Origin: Clostridia bacterium
GTDB taxonomy: Bacteria; Bacillota; Clostridia; Christensenellales; CAG-138
Length of the DNA stretch: 49,096 bases
NCBI GenBank assembly: GCA_017545535.1
Contig: JAFWMS010000018.1
Location: 1 to 49,096 of the forward strand
Direction of reading: 5' to 3'
In this document: positions 40,700 to 49,012 of the stretch, one piece after another
Layout of the letters: each line of letters starts with the position of its first letter
Numbering within the stretch: the stretch's first letter is position 1
Notes under the pieces: generated by a model
The model's input: only the letters and a program-made list of their open reading frames with translations
What the model was told of the DNA's origin: nothing
The model's database searches: none
Made by a program: the position numbers and the translations under genes

Positions 40700-40736
40700 A
40701 ACAGGTCTTTTTTGAAAACGATACAAAGGGACGCAA

Positions 40737-40771
40737 GGGGAGCGGTCAAAGGGGCCGCTTCCCGTTTTTTT
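40737..40771 (+). terminator. Terminator of the MFS/M29 operon
   Basis: Stem GGGGAGCGG / CCGCTTCCC (one G-U pair), nine-base loop, then GTTTTTTT. Confidence 0.85.
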
Positions 40772-40867
40772 ACCTGTTTTGCTGCGGATGGGTCGATCCC
40801 CCGGGCGGGCGATTTGTTAATGAACCTTTAACTTTTCCCGTTTTTCCCGTAGAGAGACGGGGATTTC

Positions 40868-40896
40868 TTGAATTTGACCGCCGGGACGCGTATAAT
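40868..40896 (+). promoter_or_regulatory. Promoter of the YARHG/ECF operon
   Basis: TTGAAT (40868-40873), 17 bases, perfect TATAAT (40891-40896), 32 bases before the first start codon. No further promoter is evident within the operon. Confidence 0.75.
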
Positions 40897-40928
40897 GTTG
40901 CCAAAGTATCCGAACAGGGGAGAAGGCT

Positions 40929-42203
40929 ATGGAGCAGGACAGGAGAATATCCTACACCGTGAAGCATCCGGGTCGGCTGGCTGTCATACTGGTGGTCTCC
41001 GTGGGGATCATCCTGCTGGCCTTCGCCTGGACGCTGTACCTTGTCCGGGCCAATCGGCGGACCGTGGATCTCACCGCCTACACCACCGTGACCAGGACCG
41101 GGGAGACCGTCACCGCCGTGCTGGACGTGGACAGCCTCCTTACGGAGCTGGGGCTGCCCAATCCCCGGACGGAGCCCAAGGCCGCCCAAAACGGGGCGGT
41201 GAAAGCCCTGGTGAACATGGAGATGGCCCTCGCCTTCACGGAGGAGCCGGACGTGGTGGACGTTTCGGTGAAGGTGAATACCACGGCCCTGCGGTTCAAG
41301 GGCATCCGGGTGGACAAGACCCAATGGCTGAGCCCGGTGAAGGTCCTGCCCCGGACGGAGCCCCCTGTCCAGGAGACGGCACCCACGGCCCCGGCAGAGG
41401 TGGAGCATCCAAAAACGGTCCTGGCCGACGGGCTTATTTCCTCCCTGCTGGACGAGGAGGGGAAGGGGCTGAATCTGAGCGCCGTGTGCGAGCGGGTCCA
41501 TTTCGAGCGGGATCGGCTGGGGAAGGAGATCTTCGGCAACGATTTCGGCACGATCAAGACCCACCTGTGGTTCATCGTTTACCCGGAGGGCGGCGAGCAT
41601 CGCAACGCCTACCGGGCTGTGTACACCCTGTATGAACGGACGCCCTCGGAGGTACGGTCCATACACGAGACCTTCTTCCGGGTGGACGTGCTGGACCTTG
41701 CCTACCAGGCGGGGACCGGCGTGAGCTTCAGAAGATCCGACGTGTCCATGTACGACACCGAGGCGGAGGCCCTGGGGGCGGAGGAGGTGGCGGCCCAGGG
41801 TGGCACGGTGATTGAGCTCATCGGCGGCAGCGTCCAGGGCGAGGCTCGGCCCAGCTTCGACTACAACGGCTTCGTCCGCTTCGTGGGCCTGCCCATGAGC
41901 CACCCCCTGCCGGACGGGAGCCTGTGGTCCCCCAGCTATGATCCTTTGGACGAGGACGATCTATGGCGGCTGGTGGGCAACGGGGAATATACCATGGTGG
42001 AGCTGCTGAACTTTGTGTCCATGGAGATCTACGCCCGCCACGGCTACACCTTCCCCGCCGAGGACATGGCCATCTATCGGGAGCACTTTGCCGCCTGCCC
42101 CTGGTACGCGGCCACGGAGAACTCTCCGGAACGGTTCATGACCGCCACCGAGCGTCAGAACCTGGATCTTTTGCAGCATATGAGATCCCTGTTGGAATCG
42201 TAA
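40929..42203 (+). CDS. YARHG-domain membrane protein 1
   Basis: A 424-residue protein: short cytoplasmic end, membrane segment at about 18-40, a long extracytoplasmic region, and a C-terminal YARHG domain (about 355-421) with MVELLNFVSMEIYARHGYTF (YARHG at 368-372). Residues about 46-135 contain VDLTAYTTV, a DVDSLLTELGLPNPRT stretch and DKTQWL, matching a unit present twice in the third gene of this operon. YARHG is usually an extracellular peptidoglycan- or surface-related module of unknown action. GGGGAGAAGGC precedes the ATG. Confidence 0.82.
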   Translation: MEQDRRISYTVKHPGRLAVILVVSVGIILLAFAWTLYLVRANRRTVDLTAYTTVTRTGETVTAVLDVDSLLTELGLPNPRTEPKAAQNGAVKALVNMEMALAFTEEPDVVDVSVKVNTTALRFKGIRVDKTQWLSPVKVLPRTEPPVQETAPTAPAEVEHPKTVLADGLISSLLDEEGKGLNLSAVCERVHFERDRLGKEIFGNDFGTIKTHLWFIVYPEGGEHRNAYRAVYTLYERTPSEVRSIHETFFRVDVLDLAYQAGTGVSFRRSDVSMYDTEAEALGAEEVAAQGGTVIELIGGSVQGEARPSFDYNGFVRFVGLPMSHPLPDGSLWSPSYDPLDEDDLWRLVGNGEYTMVELLNFVSMEIYARHGYTFPAEDMAIYREHFAACPWYAATENSPERFMTATERQNLDLLQHMRSLLES

Positions 42204-42263
42204 AAAAGTGGATATGTGTGGAAGCGAAGGGCTTTTCACGCATGGAAAGGGTAAGGAATTGAT

Positions 42264-42995
42264 ATGAAAACGATCCGCACCATCGTCGCCACCCTGGCGG
42301 GGATACTGCTCAGCTTCGCGGTGATCGCCTGGTTCAGCGTCCGCAGGAACGCGGCCTTCCTTCAGCGCACCATCTATCAGGGCTTCGATCAGACCTTCGT
42401 GGTGGCCCTGGTCATGGGCTGCGCCTTTCTGCTCATCGCCGTCATCCTAACCGTGGCCATCGTGAGCACCGGGGATCAGGAGGAAGACGAGGAGGAGGAC
42501 GACATGCCCCCCCTGCGCCCCGCCCGGCGGCCCCAGACGGAAGCCCAGCGGCGGTCCGCCGCCCGGGAGGAGCAGCCTTATCGCCGGGTGAGCCGTGCCA
42601 GGCAGGCGGTGGAAGAGGAGGAAGCGTACCTGGAGACCAGGCCCAAGCCCGCCTCGAAGAAGCGGCCGGCCCAAAGCCCGGAGAGCATCCCCCTGCGTCG
42701 GGAGGAGACCCCGATACGGTCCGAGAAGCGCCCCGCCAAGCCCCAGCCGGCTCCTGAGCCCAAAAAGCGGTCCGTGGCCAAGGCCCCCGTTTGGGAGGAT
42801 TTGCCGGAGGAAGAGGAGCCCCTTTCGCCGGAAACTGAGCCGGTGGAGGCAGAGGAAGTGCCCGAAGCCCCGGAGCCTGAGGAAGGAGCCGGTGCCGAAC
42901 CCGCCAAGGAGGAGGACACCGTCCGCTGCGTCTTCTGCGGCGCCGCCATCCCCCGGGACAGCCTGTTCTGTCCCCGCTGCGGGAAGAAGCGGTAA
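42264..42995 (+). CDS. Zinc-ribbon membrane protein
   Basis: A 243-residue protein with two N-terminal membrane segments (about 4-26 and 43-68), a long charged, Pro/Glu/Arg-rich disordered region (about 70-218) and a C-terminal zinc ribbon CVFC...CPRC (Cys222, 225, 236, 239). It lies between two YARHG genes, 60 bases after the first and 12 before the second. GGGTAAGGAAT precedes the ATG. I know of no named family for this combination; the ribbon presumably sits in the cytoplasm. Confidence 0.78.
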   Translation: MKTIRTIVATLAGILLSFAVIAWFSVRRNAAFLQRTIYQGFDQTFVVALVMGCAFLLIAVILTVAIVSTGDQEEDEEEDDMPPLRPARRPQTEAQRRSAAREEQPYRRVSRARQAVEEEEAYLETRPKPASKKRPAQSPESIPLRREETPIRSEKRPAKPQPAPEPKKRSVAKAPVWEDLPEEEEPLSPETEPVEAEEVPEAPEPEEGAGAEPAKEEDTVRCVFCGAAIPRDSLFCPRCGKKR

Positions 42996-43007
42996 AGGGA
43001 TACGCCC

Positions 43008-44552
43008 ATGAGTACGCAAGCAAAGCAAAAGCTGTTCGTGGCGCTCACCATCCTCCTGTGCCTGGCGGTGCTGGCGGCAGGGGTGCTGCTCAGCTACGGC
43101 TACTATGCCCAGGGTCGGAACCTGCGCCCGGTGGACATGAAGCAATACGCCAAGGTGGAGATGGAGGACGAGGTGTACACCGTGTCCGTGGACGCGGACG
43201 CCATCGTGAAGGATTTTCGCCTGCCCAACCCCAAGACCACCAATCTGGATCTGGAGCGGTATCCGGACGTGGCGGCGGTCTATTCCCTGACCTTTTTGGT
43301 GACCCCCCGGGAGGAGGGGGGCTGGCTGGTCCAAACCGGCAGCGATCGGCCCAACGCGGCGGCGGATCTGCGCAAGGGCGGCTTGAAGCTGGTGGATACG
43401 GAGTGGACCTGGACCGAGCAGGACATGAAGAACGCCTATCGGGCGGGCCTTGAATACCCCCGCCGGCTCAGCATGAAGAAATACGTGCTCTGCGGCAAGA
43501 ACAGCATGGGGGGCTACGTGCTCACCGTGGATCATGAGCGGCTGCTCAGGGCCACGGGCTGGGATCTGCCCGCTGACGAGGCCACCCGCAAGGCCCACAC
43601 GGGCTATAAGGCGGTCATGAGCCTGGGATACTATGTGACGCCCCTGGTGGAGGGGTTCCTGGTGGAGACCAGCAGCACCCTGGAGAGCGTGTATACCATG
43701 CTTCTCGACAACGGGGTCCGGCTCACGGACACCACCTGGACCTACACCATGGCGGAGGTGGAGGAGATCTATGCCGAGCAGCACCCGGCCGTGCCCGAGG
43801 AGGAACCCGCGCCCGAGGCGGACGGCAACGTTCAGGAGGCCTTCGCCCAGGAGGGGCAGCCCCTTGTGAGCCTGCGTCAGGTAGACCAGACGCCCATTCG
43901 GACCGCCATCCGGACCGCCAAGGAGCAGAAGTACGGCCAGACCCTCAGGAGCAGCGAGGTGGTGGGCAACTGCTTCGCAATCAAAAAGAGCGACGGGGCG
44001 GAGTATACGAATTGCTTCCGCCTGGTGTACAAGATCGAGACCACCGCCAGGACGGAGTACCTGGTGGCGGACCTCTTTGACCTGGTTCAGGGGCGGACGC
44101 CTGCGGCGTCGGAGGTGCGCCTCACCGGGAAGAACAGCTTGGAGGAGGCCTTGGGGATCGGGGATTTTGATCCCAACCTCTACACCATCCAGATCCTTCA
44201 GGAGGGGAGCATGGTCTATCCCGAGGATGCCGGGACCTCGCCCTTCAACGGCGACGGCCTCCTGTTCCCCGAGAGCCTCTCGGAGCGGATCACCGACGCG
44301 CAGGTGTGGTCGCTGCCGATCCCCCAGGATATGACCCTGCTGGAGCTGCTGGGCTATGCTCGGAACGAGATCTTCGCCCGGAACGGGAACAAGTTCTCCG
44401 ACAGCAGCGCGTACACCCGGTTCTATTCCAACTACACCTGGTATCAGCCTCGGGGCAGCATCAGCTTCAACGCCATTCAGGCCAAGTACCCCGTGGCCTG
44501 TGAGAACATCGAGTTCTTCAAGACGTTGGAACAGCTCATCAAGGAAGGGTAA
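43008..44552 (+). CDS. YARHG-domain membrane protein 2 with duplicated domain
   Basis: A 514-residue protein: membrane segment at about 9-31, two copies of an approximately 100-residue domain (about 46-144 and 158-255), a variable middle part, and a C-terminal YARHG variant (about 442-513, with FARNG at 456-460 instead of YARHG). The copies share a LV/LT-DTEW/TTW-TWT/TYT ending and the LPNPKT and WDLPAD middle parts; the same unit occurs once in YARHG protein 1. It likely lies outside the membrane. Function unknown; probably a sensor or wall-binding partner for the sigma system next to it. Confidence 0.82.
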   Translation: MSTQAKQKLFVALTILLCLAVLAAGVLLSYGYYAQGRNLRPVDMKQYAKVEMEDEVYTVSVDADAIVKDFRLPNPKTTNLDLERYPDVAAVYSLTFLVTPREEGGWLVQTGSDRPNAAADLRKGGLKLVDTEWTWTEQDMKNAYRAGLEYPRRLSMKKYVLCGKNSMGGYVLTVDHERLLRATGWDLPADEATRKAHTGYKAVMSLGYYVTPLVEGFLVETSSTLESVYTMLLDNGVRLTDTTWTYTMAEVEEIYAEQHPAVPEEEPAPEADGNVQEAFAQEGQPLVSLRQVDQTPIRTAIRTAKEQKYGQTLRSSEVVGNCFAIKKSDGAEYTNCFRLVYKIETTARTEYLVADLFDLVQGRTPAASEVRLTGKNSLEEALGIGDFDPNLYTIQILQEGSMVYPEDAGTSPFNGDGLLFPESLSERITDAQVWSLPIPQDMTLLELLGYARNEIFARNGNKFSDSSAYTRFYSNYTWYQPRGSISFNAIQAKYPVACENIEFFKTLEQLIKEG

Positions 44553-44630
44553 GAAAAAAAGAAAGATTTCATCCCCCCGCAACCGGTGGACCGGCTGCGC
44601 GGTGTTGTAGATGAGGAGAGGAGCAGAGAG

Positions 44631-45137
44631 GTGGAAGCGAACCTCACGGCCGGGGTCCCGGTCCCGTTGGACCTGGAGGCCCTGTATACGGCCTATGCGG
44701 ACATGATCTACCGCCTGGCCCTGGTGCGCACCCGCAACCGGGCGGACGCGGAGGACGTGCTGCAGGACGTGTTCTTTCGCTGCCTGCGCCGACAGCCCGC
44801 TTTCCGGGACCAGGAGCATCAGAAGGCCTGGCTCATCACGGCGGCCATCCGGTCCAGCAACAGCCTGCTTAGCCGGGCCGATCGCCGCCACGGGGTGGGC
44901 GCTGAGGCGCTGGAGGGCTTGTTCACGGAGGATGACACGGACCATGCCGTGTACGACGCCGTCATGGAGCTGCCGGAGAAGTATCGCACCGCCGTGCACC
45001 TGTTCTATTACGAGGGGTATTCCGTGGAGGAGATCGGGCGGATGACTGACACCAATCCCTCCACCGTAAAATCCCACCTGCATCGGGCCAGGGAGGCCCT
45101 GCGCAGGGCGCTGAAGGAGGATGAGCCGGATGTTTGA
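44631..45137 (+). CDS. ECF-type sigma-70 family factor
   Basis: A 168-residue sigma factor with region 2 (LYTAYADMIYRLALVRTRNRADAEDVLQDVFFRCLRR) and region 4 (LFYYEGYSVEEIGRMTDTNPSTVKSHLHRAREALRR). The GTG at 44631 is chosen since GGAG lies eight to ten bases upstream; a GTG at 44586 would add fifteen residues. Its stop overlaps the next gene by eight bases. It should direct RNA polymerase to promoters controlled by the co-encoded membrane protein; its regulon is not known. Confidence 0.88.
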   Translation: MEANLTAGVPVPLDLEALYTAYADMIYRLALVRTRNRADAEDVLQDVFFRCLRRQPAFRDQEHQKAWLITAAIRSSNSLLSRADRRHGVGAEALEGLFTEDDTDHAVYDAVMELPEKYRTAVHLFYYEGYSVEEIGRMTDTNPSTVKSHLHRAREALRRALKEDEPDV

Positions 45138-47007
45138 ACAACGCTATACCGAAGCCAACGACCGGATCCATCCCCGGCAGGACCTGCTCAAGGAGATGCA
45201 GGAGAAATGGGCCGCCGAGGAGGCTGCCCGGGCCGCCGAAGAAAAGAAGGTGGTGGCCTTTCCCACCTGGGCCCGCTATGTGAGCGCCGCGGCGGGGATA
45301 CTGCTTTGCGTGGGGCTGGGCATGGGGTCCATGCTCCTGCTCAGCAAAACCCGCGGCAGAAAGCCTGCCGCCGCAGACATGTCCGCCGAGGCGGAGGCAC
45401 CCCAACTGGCCTATAACATGGCGGCGACGGCGGGGGAGGGCGAAGCAGAGGCCGAGGAGCCCAAGATCGTCACCTTTGCCGATGAAGAACCGGAGGAGGC
45501 CGCCCCCGAGGAGGTGGCGCCCGAGACCATGCTCATGGCCAGCGCGCCGGCTCCGGAGCCGCCCCAGGGCATGCATGCGGCCATGGACGAGGCCGAGGTG
45601 GAGGACGCGGTCCGCTACGGCAGCCGGGACGGCGGCTTCCTCGCCGTGAACGATGCCGCCTCTGGGTCGGAGGCACAGGAGGAGGGGGCCGTGGAGGCTC
45701 CTCAGGAGGCGAATGCACCCGCCGCCCAGGCGAAAAAGGCGACGGAGATCGAGATCGAGGATCTGCCGTCGGGGAAGACGATTCGGCGGGAGGAGCTCAT
45801 GGCCGTATTCATGCCCACCACGGAGCAGGTCCATGTGGTGCGGCGCAACGGGAACAAGCTGGAGTCGGTCGCTGCCCTGACGCTGCGGGAGCGGGGCGTT
45901 CAGGTGAAGGACGTGTTTTGGCTGGGAGACCAGCTTTTGACGGTCCGGGAGCGAGGCAGCGAAACGGAGCTGCTGCGCTTCGACGTGGCGAATTGGGCCG
46001 CGCCCCGGCATTTGATGAACCTGACCCAAAGCGGGACCTTCCTGGCGGCGGCGGAGATGGAGGGAAAGCTGCTCATCCTCTCCCGGTACAAGGCGCTGTC
46101 GGAGGAGCCCTTCCCCTGGGTGAACGGGGAGAGGATCGACATCGCCCGGGTGCTGCTGGATGAAGCCCAGCCCGGGGACGTGTTCGTACTGGCCACGGTT
46201 TATGACCCGGCCGTCGGCGATTTCGTGCAGCAGACAGCCATCCTGCTTTCGGTGGAGGGGGCCCTGGTGGATCAGGACCGCCTCGCTCTGTGGACGGCGA
46301 GGGAGAGCCCCAAGCTGTACCTGTTCCGTCTGGACGAGGCTGGATTCGCGCCCGTGGCGGAGAAAGAGCTCTCGGGCCGGGTGGCGGCGATTGCTGCTGG
46401 TGACGGCGGGCTGGAGCTGCTGCTGGAAGGCGAGAACGAGCTGGAGCTGTTGACCGGTCTGGATCAGTCGCTGACAGAAACTGCGTCCGCGGTGGCGCCC
46501 TTGATCGGCGGGGCCAGGGACCTTGTTCTCGGGGAGGGCGGCGCGGCCTTCTTGACGGAGGATGCTCTCCATGTGCTCACGGCAGCAGGGGAGAGGGCCC
46601 TTGCGGTTACCGGGGAGCGGCTTACCTGGCTGGCGGCGGATCGGCTGCTGGTGATTTCGACGGATGGGAAGCTGCATGTGATCGGCACCGACGGGGAGCT
46701 GCAGGAGCTGTGGACCATACAGGTCCGGGGGGATATGACGACGCTGCTGGAGGAGCCGGACCGGGCGGTCTTTGATCCGGTCACGGGACGGCTGGTGATC
46801 CAGGCGGGGTATCGGATGTACCTCTATCGGCTGGAGGAGGGGCGGACCAATCCCCGGAGCGAGGCCCAGGATTTCAGAGACCATTCCACCCTGGAGCAGC
46901 GGGAGCTTCGCTGTCTTCTGCTGGAGGATCGGGCGGTGATCTTCTATAAGGCCGGGGCCATGCTCTGCAACGAGTGGCTGGGAAGGATGTACACCTTACG
47001 CTATTGA
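45130..47007 (+). CDS. Membrane protein with C-terminal beta-propeller, probable anti-sigma
   Basis: A 625-residue protein: a ~48-residue cytoplasmic N-terminus (MFEQRYTEANDRIHPRQDLL) that may hold the sigma factor, one membrane segment (about 49-72), an acidic disordered linker (about 75-220), and a beta-propeller-like extracellular domain (about 240-625). No zinc-binding anti-sigma H-x3-C-x2-C is present. The ATG at 45130 is chosen because GGAGG is nine bases ahead; ATG 45121 would touch it. Coupled to the sigma gene by an eight-base overlap. The anti-sigma role is inferred from position and layout. Confidence 0.75.
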   Translation: MFEQRYTEANDRIHPRQDLLKEMQEKWAAEEAARAAEEKKVVAFPTWARYVSAAAGILLCVGLGMGSMLLLSKTRGRKPAAADMSAEAEAPQLAYNMAATAGEGEAEAEEPKIVTFADEEPEEAAPEEVAPETMLMASAPAPEPPQGMHAAMDEAEVEDAVRYGSRDGGFLAVNDAASGSEAQEEGAVEAPQEANAPAAQAKKATEIEIEDLPSGKTIRREELMAVFMPTTEQVHVVRRNGNKLESVAALTLRERGVQVKDVFWLGDQLLTVRERGSETELLRFDVANWAAPRHLMNLTQSGTFLAAAEMEGKLLILSRYKALSEEPFPWVNGERIDIARVLLDEAQPGDVFVLATVYDPAVGDFVQQTAILLSVEGALVDQDRLALWTARESPKLYLFRLDEAGFAPVAEKELSGRVAAIAAGDGGLELLLEGENELELLTGLDQSLTETASAVAPLIGGARDLVLGEGGAAFLTEDALHVLTAAGERALAVTGERLTWLAADRLLVISTDGKLHVIGTDGELQELWTIQVRGDMTTLLEEPDRAVFDPVTGRLVIQAGYRMYLYRLEEGRTNPRSEAQDFRDHSTLEQRELRCLLLEDRAVIFYKAGAMLCNEWLGRMYTLRY

Positions 47008-47015
47008 CCGAAACG

Positions 47016-47045
47016 AAACCGACCCGAAGGGGCCGGTTTTTCTTT
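47016..47045 (+). terminator. Terminator of the YARHG/ECF operon
   Basis: Arms AAACCG and CGGTTT with inner CCC/GGG and a small bulge, then TTTTTCTTTT. Confidence 0.75.
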
Positions 47046-47071
47046 TCTTTTCCGCCGAAATGTGTTATAAT
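47043..47071 (+). promoter_or_regulatory. Promoter of uridine kinase gene
   Basis: Perfect TATAAT (47066-47071) with extended TGT; the -35 TTTTCT (47043-47048) is weak and overlaps the terminator tail. Confidence 0.6.
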
Positions 47072-47100
47072 ATCCAAAATTTCGATAAGGGGGAGAGAGT

Positions 47101-47754
47101 ATGATCGTCGTAGGTGTGTGCGGCGCGTCCGGCAGCGGGAAGAGCACCCTGGCCCGGCGCATCAAGGAGGCCCTGTCCTGCAGCTGTGAGATCATCGGCC
47201 AGGACTGCTATTACAAGAGCTTTCCGGAGATACCCTTCGAGCAGCGGGTGCACCTCAACTACGATGAGCCCACCATCTTCAATTATGACGAAATGATCGA
47301 GGATTTGAAGACCCTGTCCGCCGGCCAGCCCATCACCAAGAAGGGGTACAACTATGCCCGCCATCTTCGCGAGGATTCCACGGAGCTCATCTATCCCCCG
47401 GAGGTGCTCATCCTGGAGGGGATCCACATCTTCTATGACAAGCGGCTCTGCGACATGATGGCCCTGAAGGTGTACATGCACGTGGACATCGACGTGTGCC
47501 TCCTGCGCCGTATCTTCCGGGATATCAAGAGCCGGGGCCGGACCATCGAGAACATCTCGGAGCAGTATCTGGCCACGGTGAAGCCCATGTTCGAGCAGTA
47601 TATCAAGGACTACATCAACGACGCCGACTTCGCCATCATGCGGGGCGGCAAGAACCCCATGGCCATCGACGCCATCGTGGCGTATTTGACCACGAAGGTC
47701 CTGGCCGAGCGGTTCGAGAAGGAGAAGCGGGAACAGACGGAGAAGGGGGAGTAA
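47101..47754 (+). CDS. udk: Uridine kinase
   Basis: A 217-residue P-loop kinase that phosphorylates uridine (and cytidine) to UMP (CMP) in pyrimidine salvage. Walker A is GASGSGKST (8-16), the nucleoside-binding aspartate lies in IIGQDCYYKSF, and the FNYDEMIEDLKTLSAGQPI, VLILEGIHIFYD and MHVDIDVCLLRRIFRDIKSRGR segments fit uridine kinases. GGGGGAGAGAGT precedes the ATG. A nucleoside phosphorylase elsewhere in the window fits the same salvage theme. Confidence 0.92.
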   Translation: MIVVGVCGASGSGKSTLARRIKEALSCSCEIIGQDCYYKSFPEIPFEQRVHLNYDEPTIFNYDEMIEDLKTLSAGQPITKKGYNYARHLREDSTELIYPPEVLILEGIHIFYDKRLCDMMALKVYMHVDIDVCLLRRIFRDIKSRGRTIENISEQYLATVKPMFEQYIKDYINDADFAIMRGGKNPMAIDAIVAYLTTKVLAERFEKEKREQTEKGE

Positions 47755-47809
47755 AGCTTTCTTCGGAGGACCGTGCTATAACGGGATATATGGGACAACG
47801 TATAACGAT

Positions 47810-47854
47810 GCGGCTGCCGGAAAGGAGGAATCTCCTGCCGACAGCCGCTTTTTT
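47810..47854 (+). terminator. Terminator of uridine kinase gene
   Basis: Outer arms GCGGCTG / CAGCCGC, inner AGGAG / CTCCT, internal loops between, then six T residues. Confidence 0.85.
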
Positions 47855-47889
47855 GCGATGATTTGAGGGGCGAACAGCTCGTCGCTTTT

Positions 47890-49008
47890 TTATGGATAAG
47901 CGGGAAGGGGGATACCGTCGATGTAGACGGCTCTGAGGCGCAGGTCCTGATCCAGGACCACCAGATCGGCGGCGAGGCCCGGGGTCAGGGCGCCGATCTC
48001 GTCGTCGCGATGGATCACGCGGGCCGGGGCGGTGGTGGCGGCAAGGACCGCCGATTCCAGGGGCACGCCGAAGGAGACGGCCCGGCGAAGGCCGTCCATC
48101 AGGTGGATGGAGCTGCCTGCCAGGGTGCTGCTGCCCCGAAGCCTGGCCACCCCCTCCGTCAGGGTGATGGGCAGGCCCCCCAGCTCATAGTCCCCGTCGG
48201 GCATGCCGGCGCAGCGGAGGGAGTCGGAGATGAGCACCAGCTTCTCCCCGAACAGCCGGTGGACCAGCCGGACCATGGCGGGGTGGATGTGGAAGCCGTC
48301 GGTGATGAGCTCCACCGTGGCCCCGGCGTCCAGGGCCGCGGCCACCACGCCGGGTTCCCGATGGTTGAGGGCCGGCATGGCGTTGAACAGGTGGGTGGCG
48401 TGGGAAGCGCCGGCGGCATAGGCGGCGCAGGCGGTGTCGTAGTCCGCCGTGGTGTGGCCCAGGGATACGGCGCACACCCGGCTCACCTCCCGGATGAAGG
48501 GCAGGGCCCCCGGCTCCTCCGGGGCCACGGTGACCAGGCGCACCCGGCCCCCGGAGGCCTCGTTCAATCGGTGGAACATATCCGCGTCCGGGGCGTGCAG
48601 GTTGTCCGGGTTCTGGGCGCCGCACTTTTTCAGGCTCAGAAAGGGGCCTTCCAGATGGACGCCGGCCACCTTCGCGCCCCCCGCCGGGCGAACAAAGTCC
48701 CGGATGGCGGCCATGGCCCTCGTGAGCTCCGGCTCCTTCAGGGTCATGGTGGTGGGGCACCAGGCCGTGACGCCGCCGGCGGCGTAGTACCGGGACATCG
48801 CGCGGAGACCATCCCCGTTTCCGTCGCTGGCGTCCTCGTTCATGGCGCCGTGGGTGTGGATGTCGATGAGGCCGGGGATCACGTAGCAGCCGTTGAGGTC
48901 CGTGCCTCCCGTCACCTGAGGGCCCACGTCCTCGATGATGTCGGAAAAGCGGATGCCGCCCGGGACGAACCGGCCGTCCAGGAATATCTTGGCGTTGGAA
49001 AGCTTCAT
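47890..49008 (-). CDS. nagA: N-acetylglucosamine-6-phosphate deacetylase
   Basis: A 372-residue metal-dependent hydrolase that removes the acetyl group from GlcNAc-6-phosphate. Visible metal-site and substrate motifs are PGLIDIHTHGAMNEDA, VHLEGPFLSLKKCGAQNP (catalytic region Glu), LGHTTADYDTA, THLFNAMPALNHREPG (two ligands) and VLISDSLRCAG (Asp). GAGGATAAACAG precedes the ATG, overlapping the end of the preceding gene's stop region by only four bases. It is probably the second gene of an amino-sugar operon reading leftward. Confidence 0.93.
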   Translation of the reverse strand: MKLSNAKIFLDGRFVPGGIRFSDIIEDVGPQVTGGTDLNGCYVIPGLIDIHTHGAMNEDASDGNGDGLRAMSRYYAAGGVTAWCPTTMTLKEPELTRAMAAIRDFVRPAGGAKVAGVHLEGPFLSLKKCGAQNPDNLHAPDADMFHRLNEASGGRVRLVTVAPEEPGALPFIREVSRVCAVSLGHTTADYDTACAAYAAGASHATHLFNAMPALNHREPGVVAAALDAGATVELITDGFHIHPAMVRLVHRLFGEKLVLISDSLRCAGMPDGDYELGGLPITLTEGVARLRGSSTLAGSSIHLMDGLRRAVSFGVPLESAVLAATTAPARVIHRDDEIGALTPGLAADLVVLDQDLRLRAVYIDGIPLPAYP

Positions 49009-49012
49009 CTGT

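Noticed and set aside
38384..40726. A 780-residue minus-strand frame opposite the MFS and M29 genes
   Set aside because: Same reasons; the plus-strand genes have motifs, ribosome binding sites and a promoter.
42447..45083. An 878-residue minus-strand reading frame through the YARHG/ECF genes
   Set aside because: It has no ribosome binding site or recognisable domain, is rich in Gly, Pro, Arg and His, and lies opposite four well-supported genes; GC-rich codons produce such frames.
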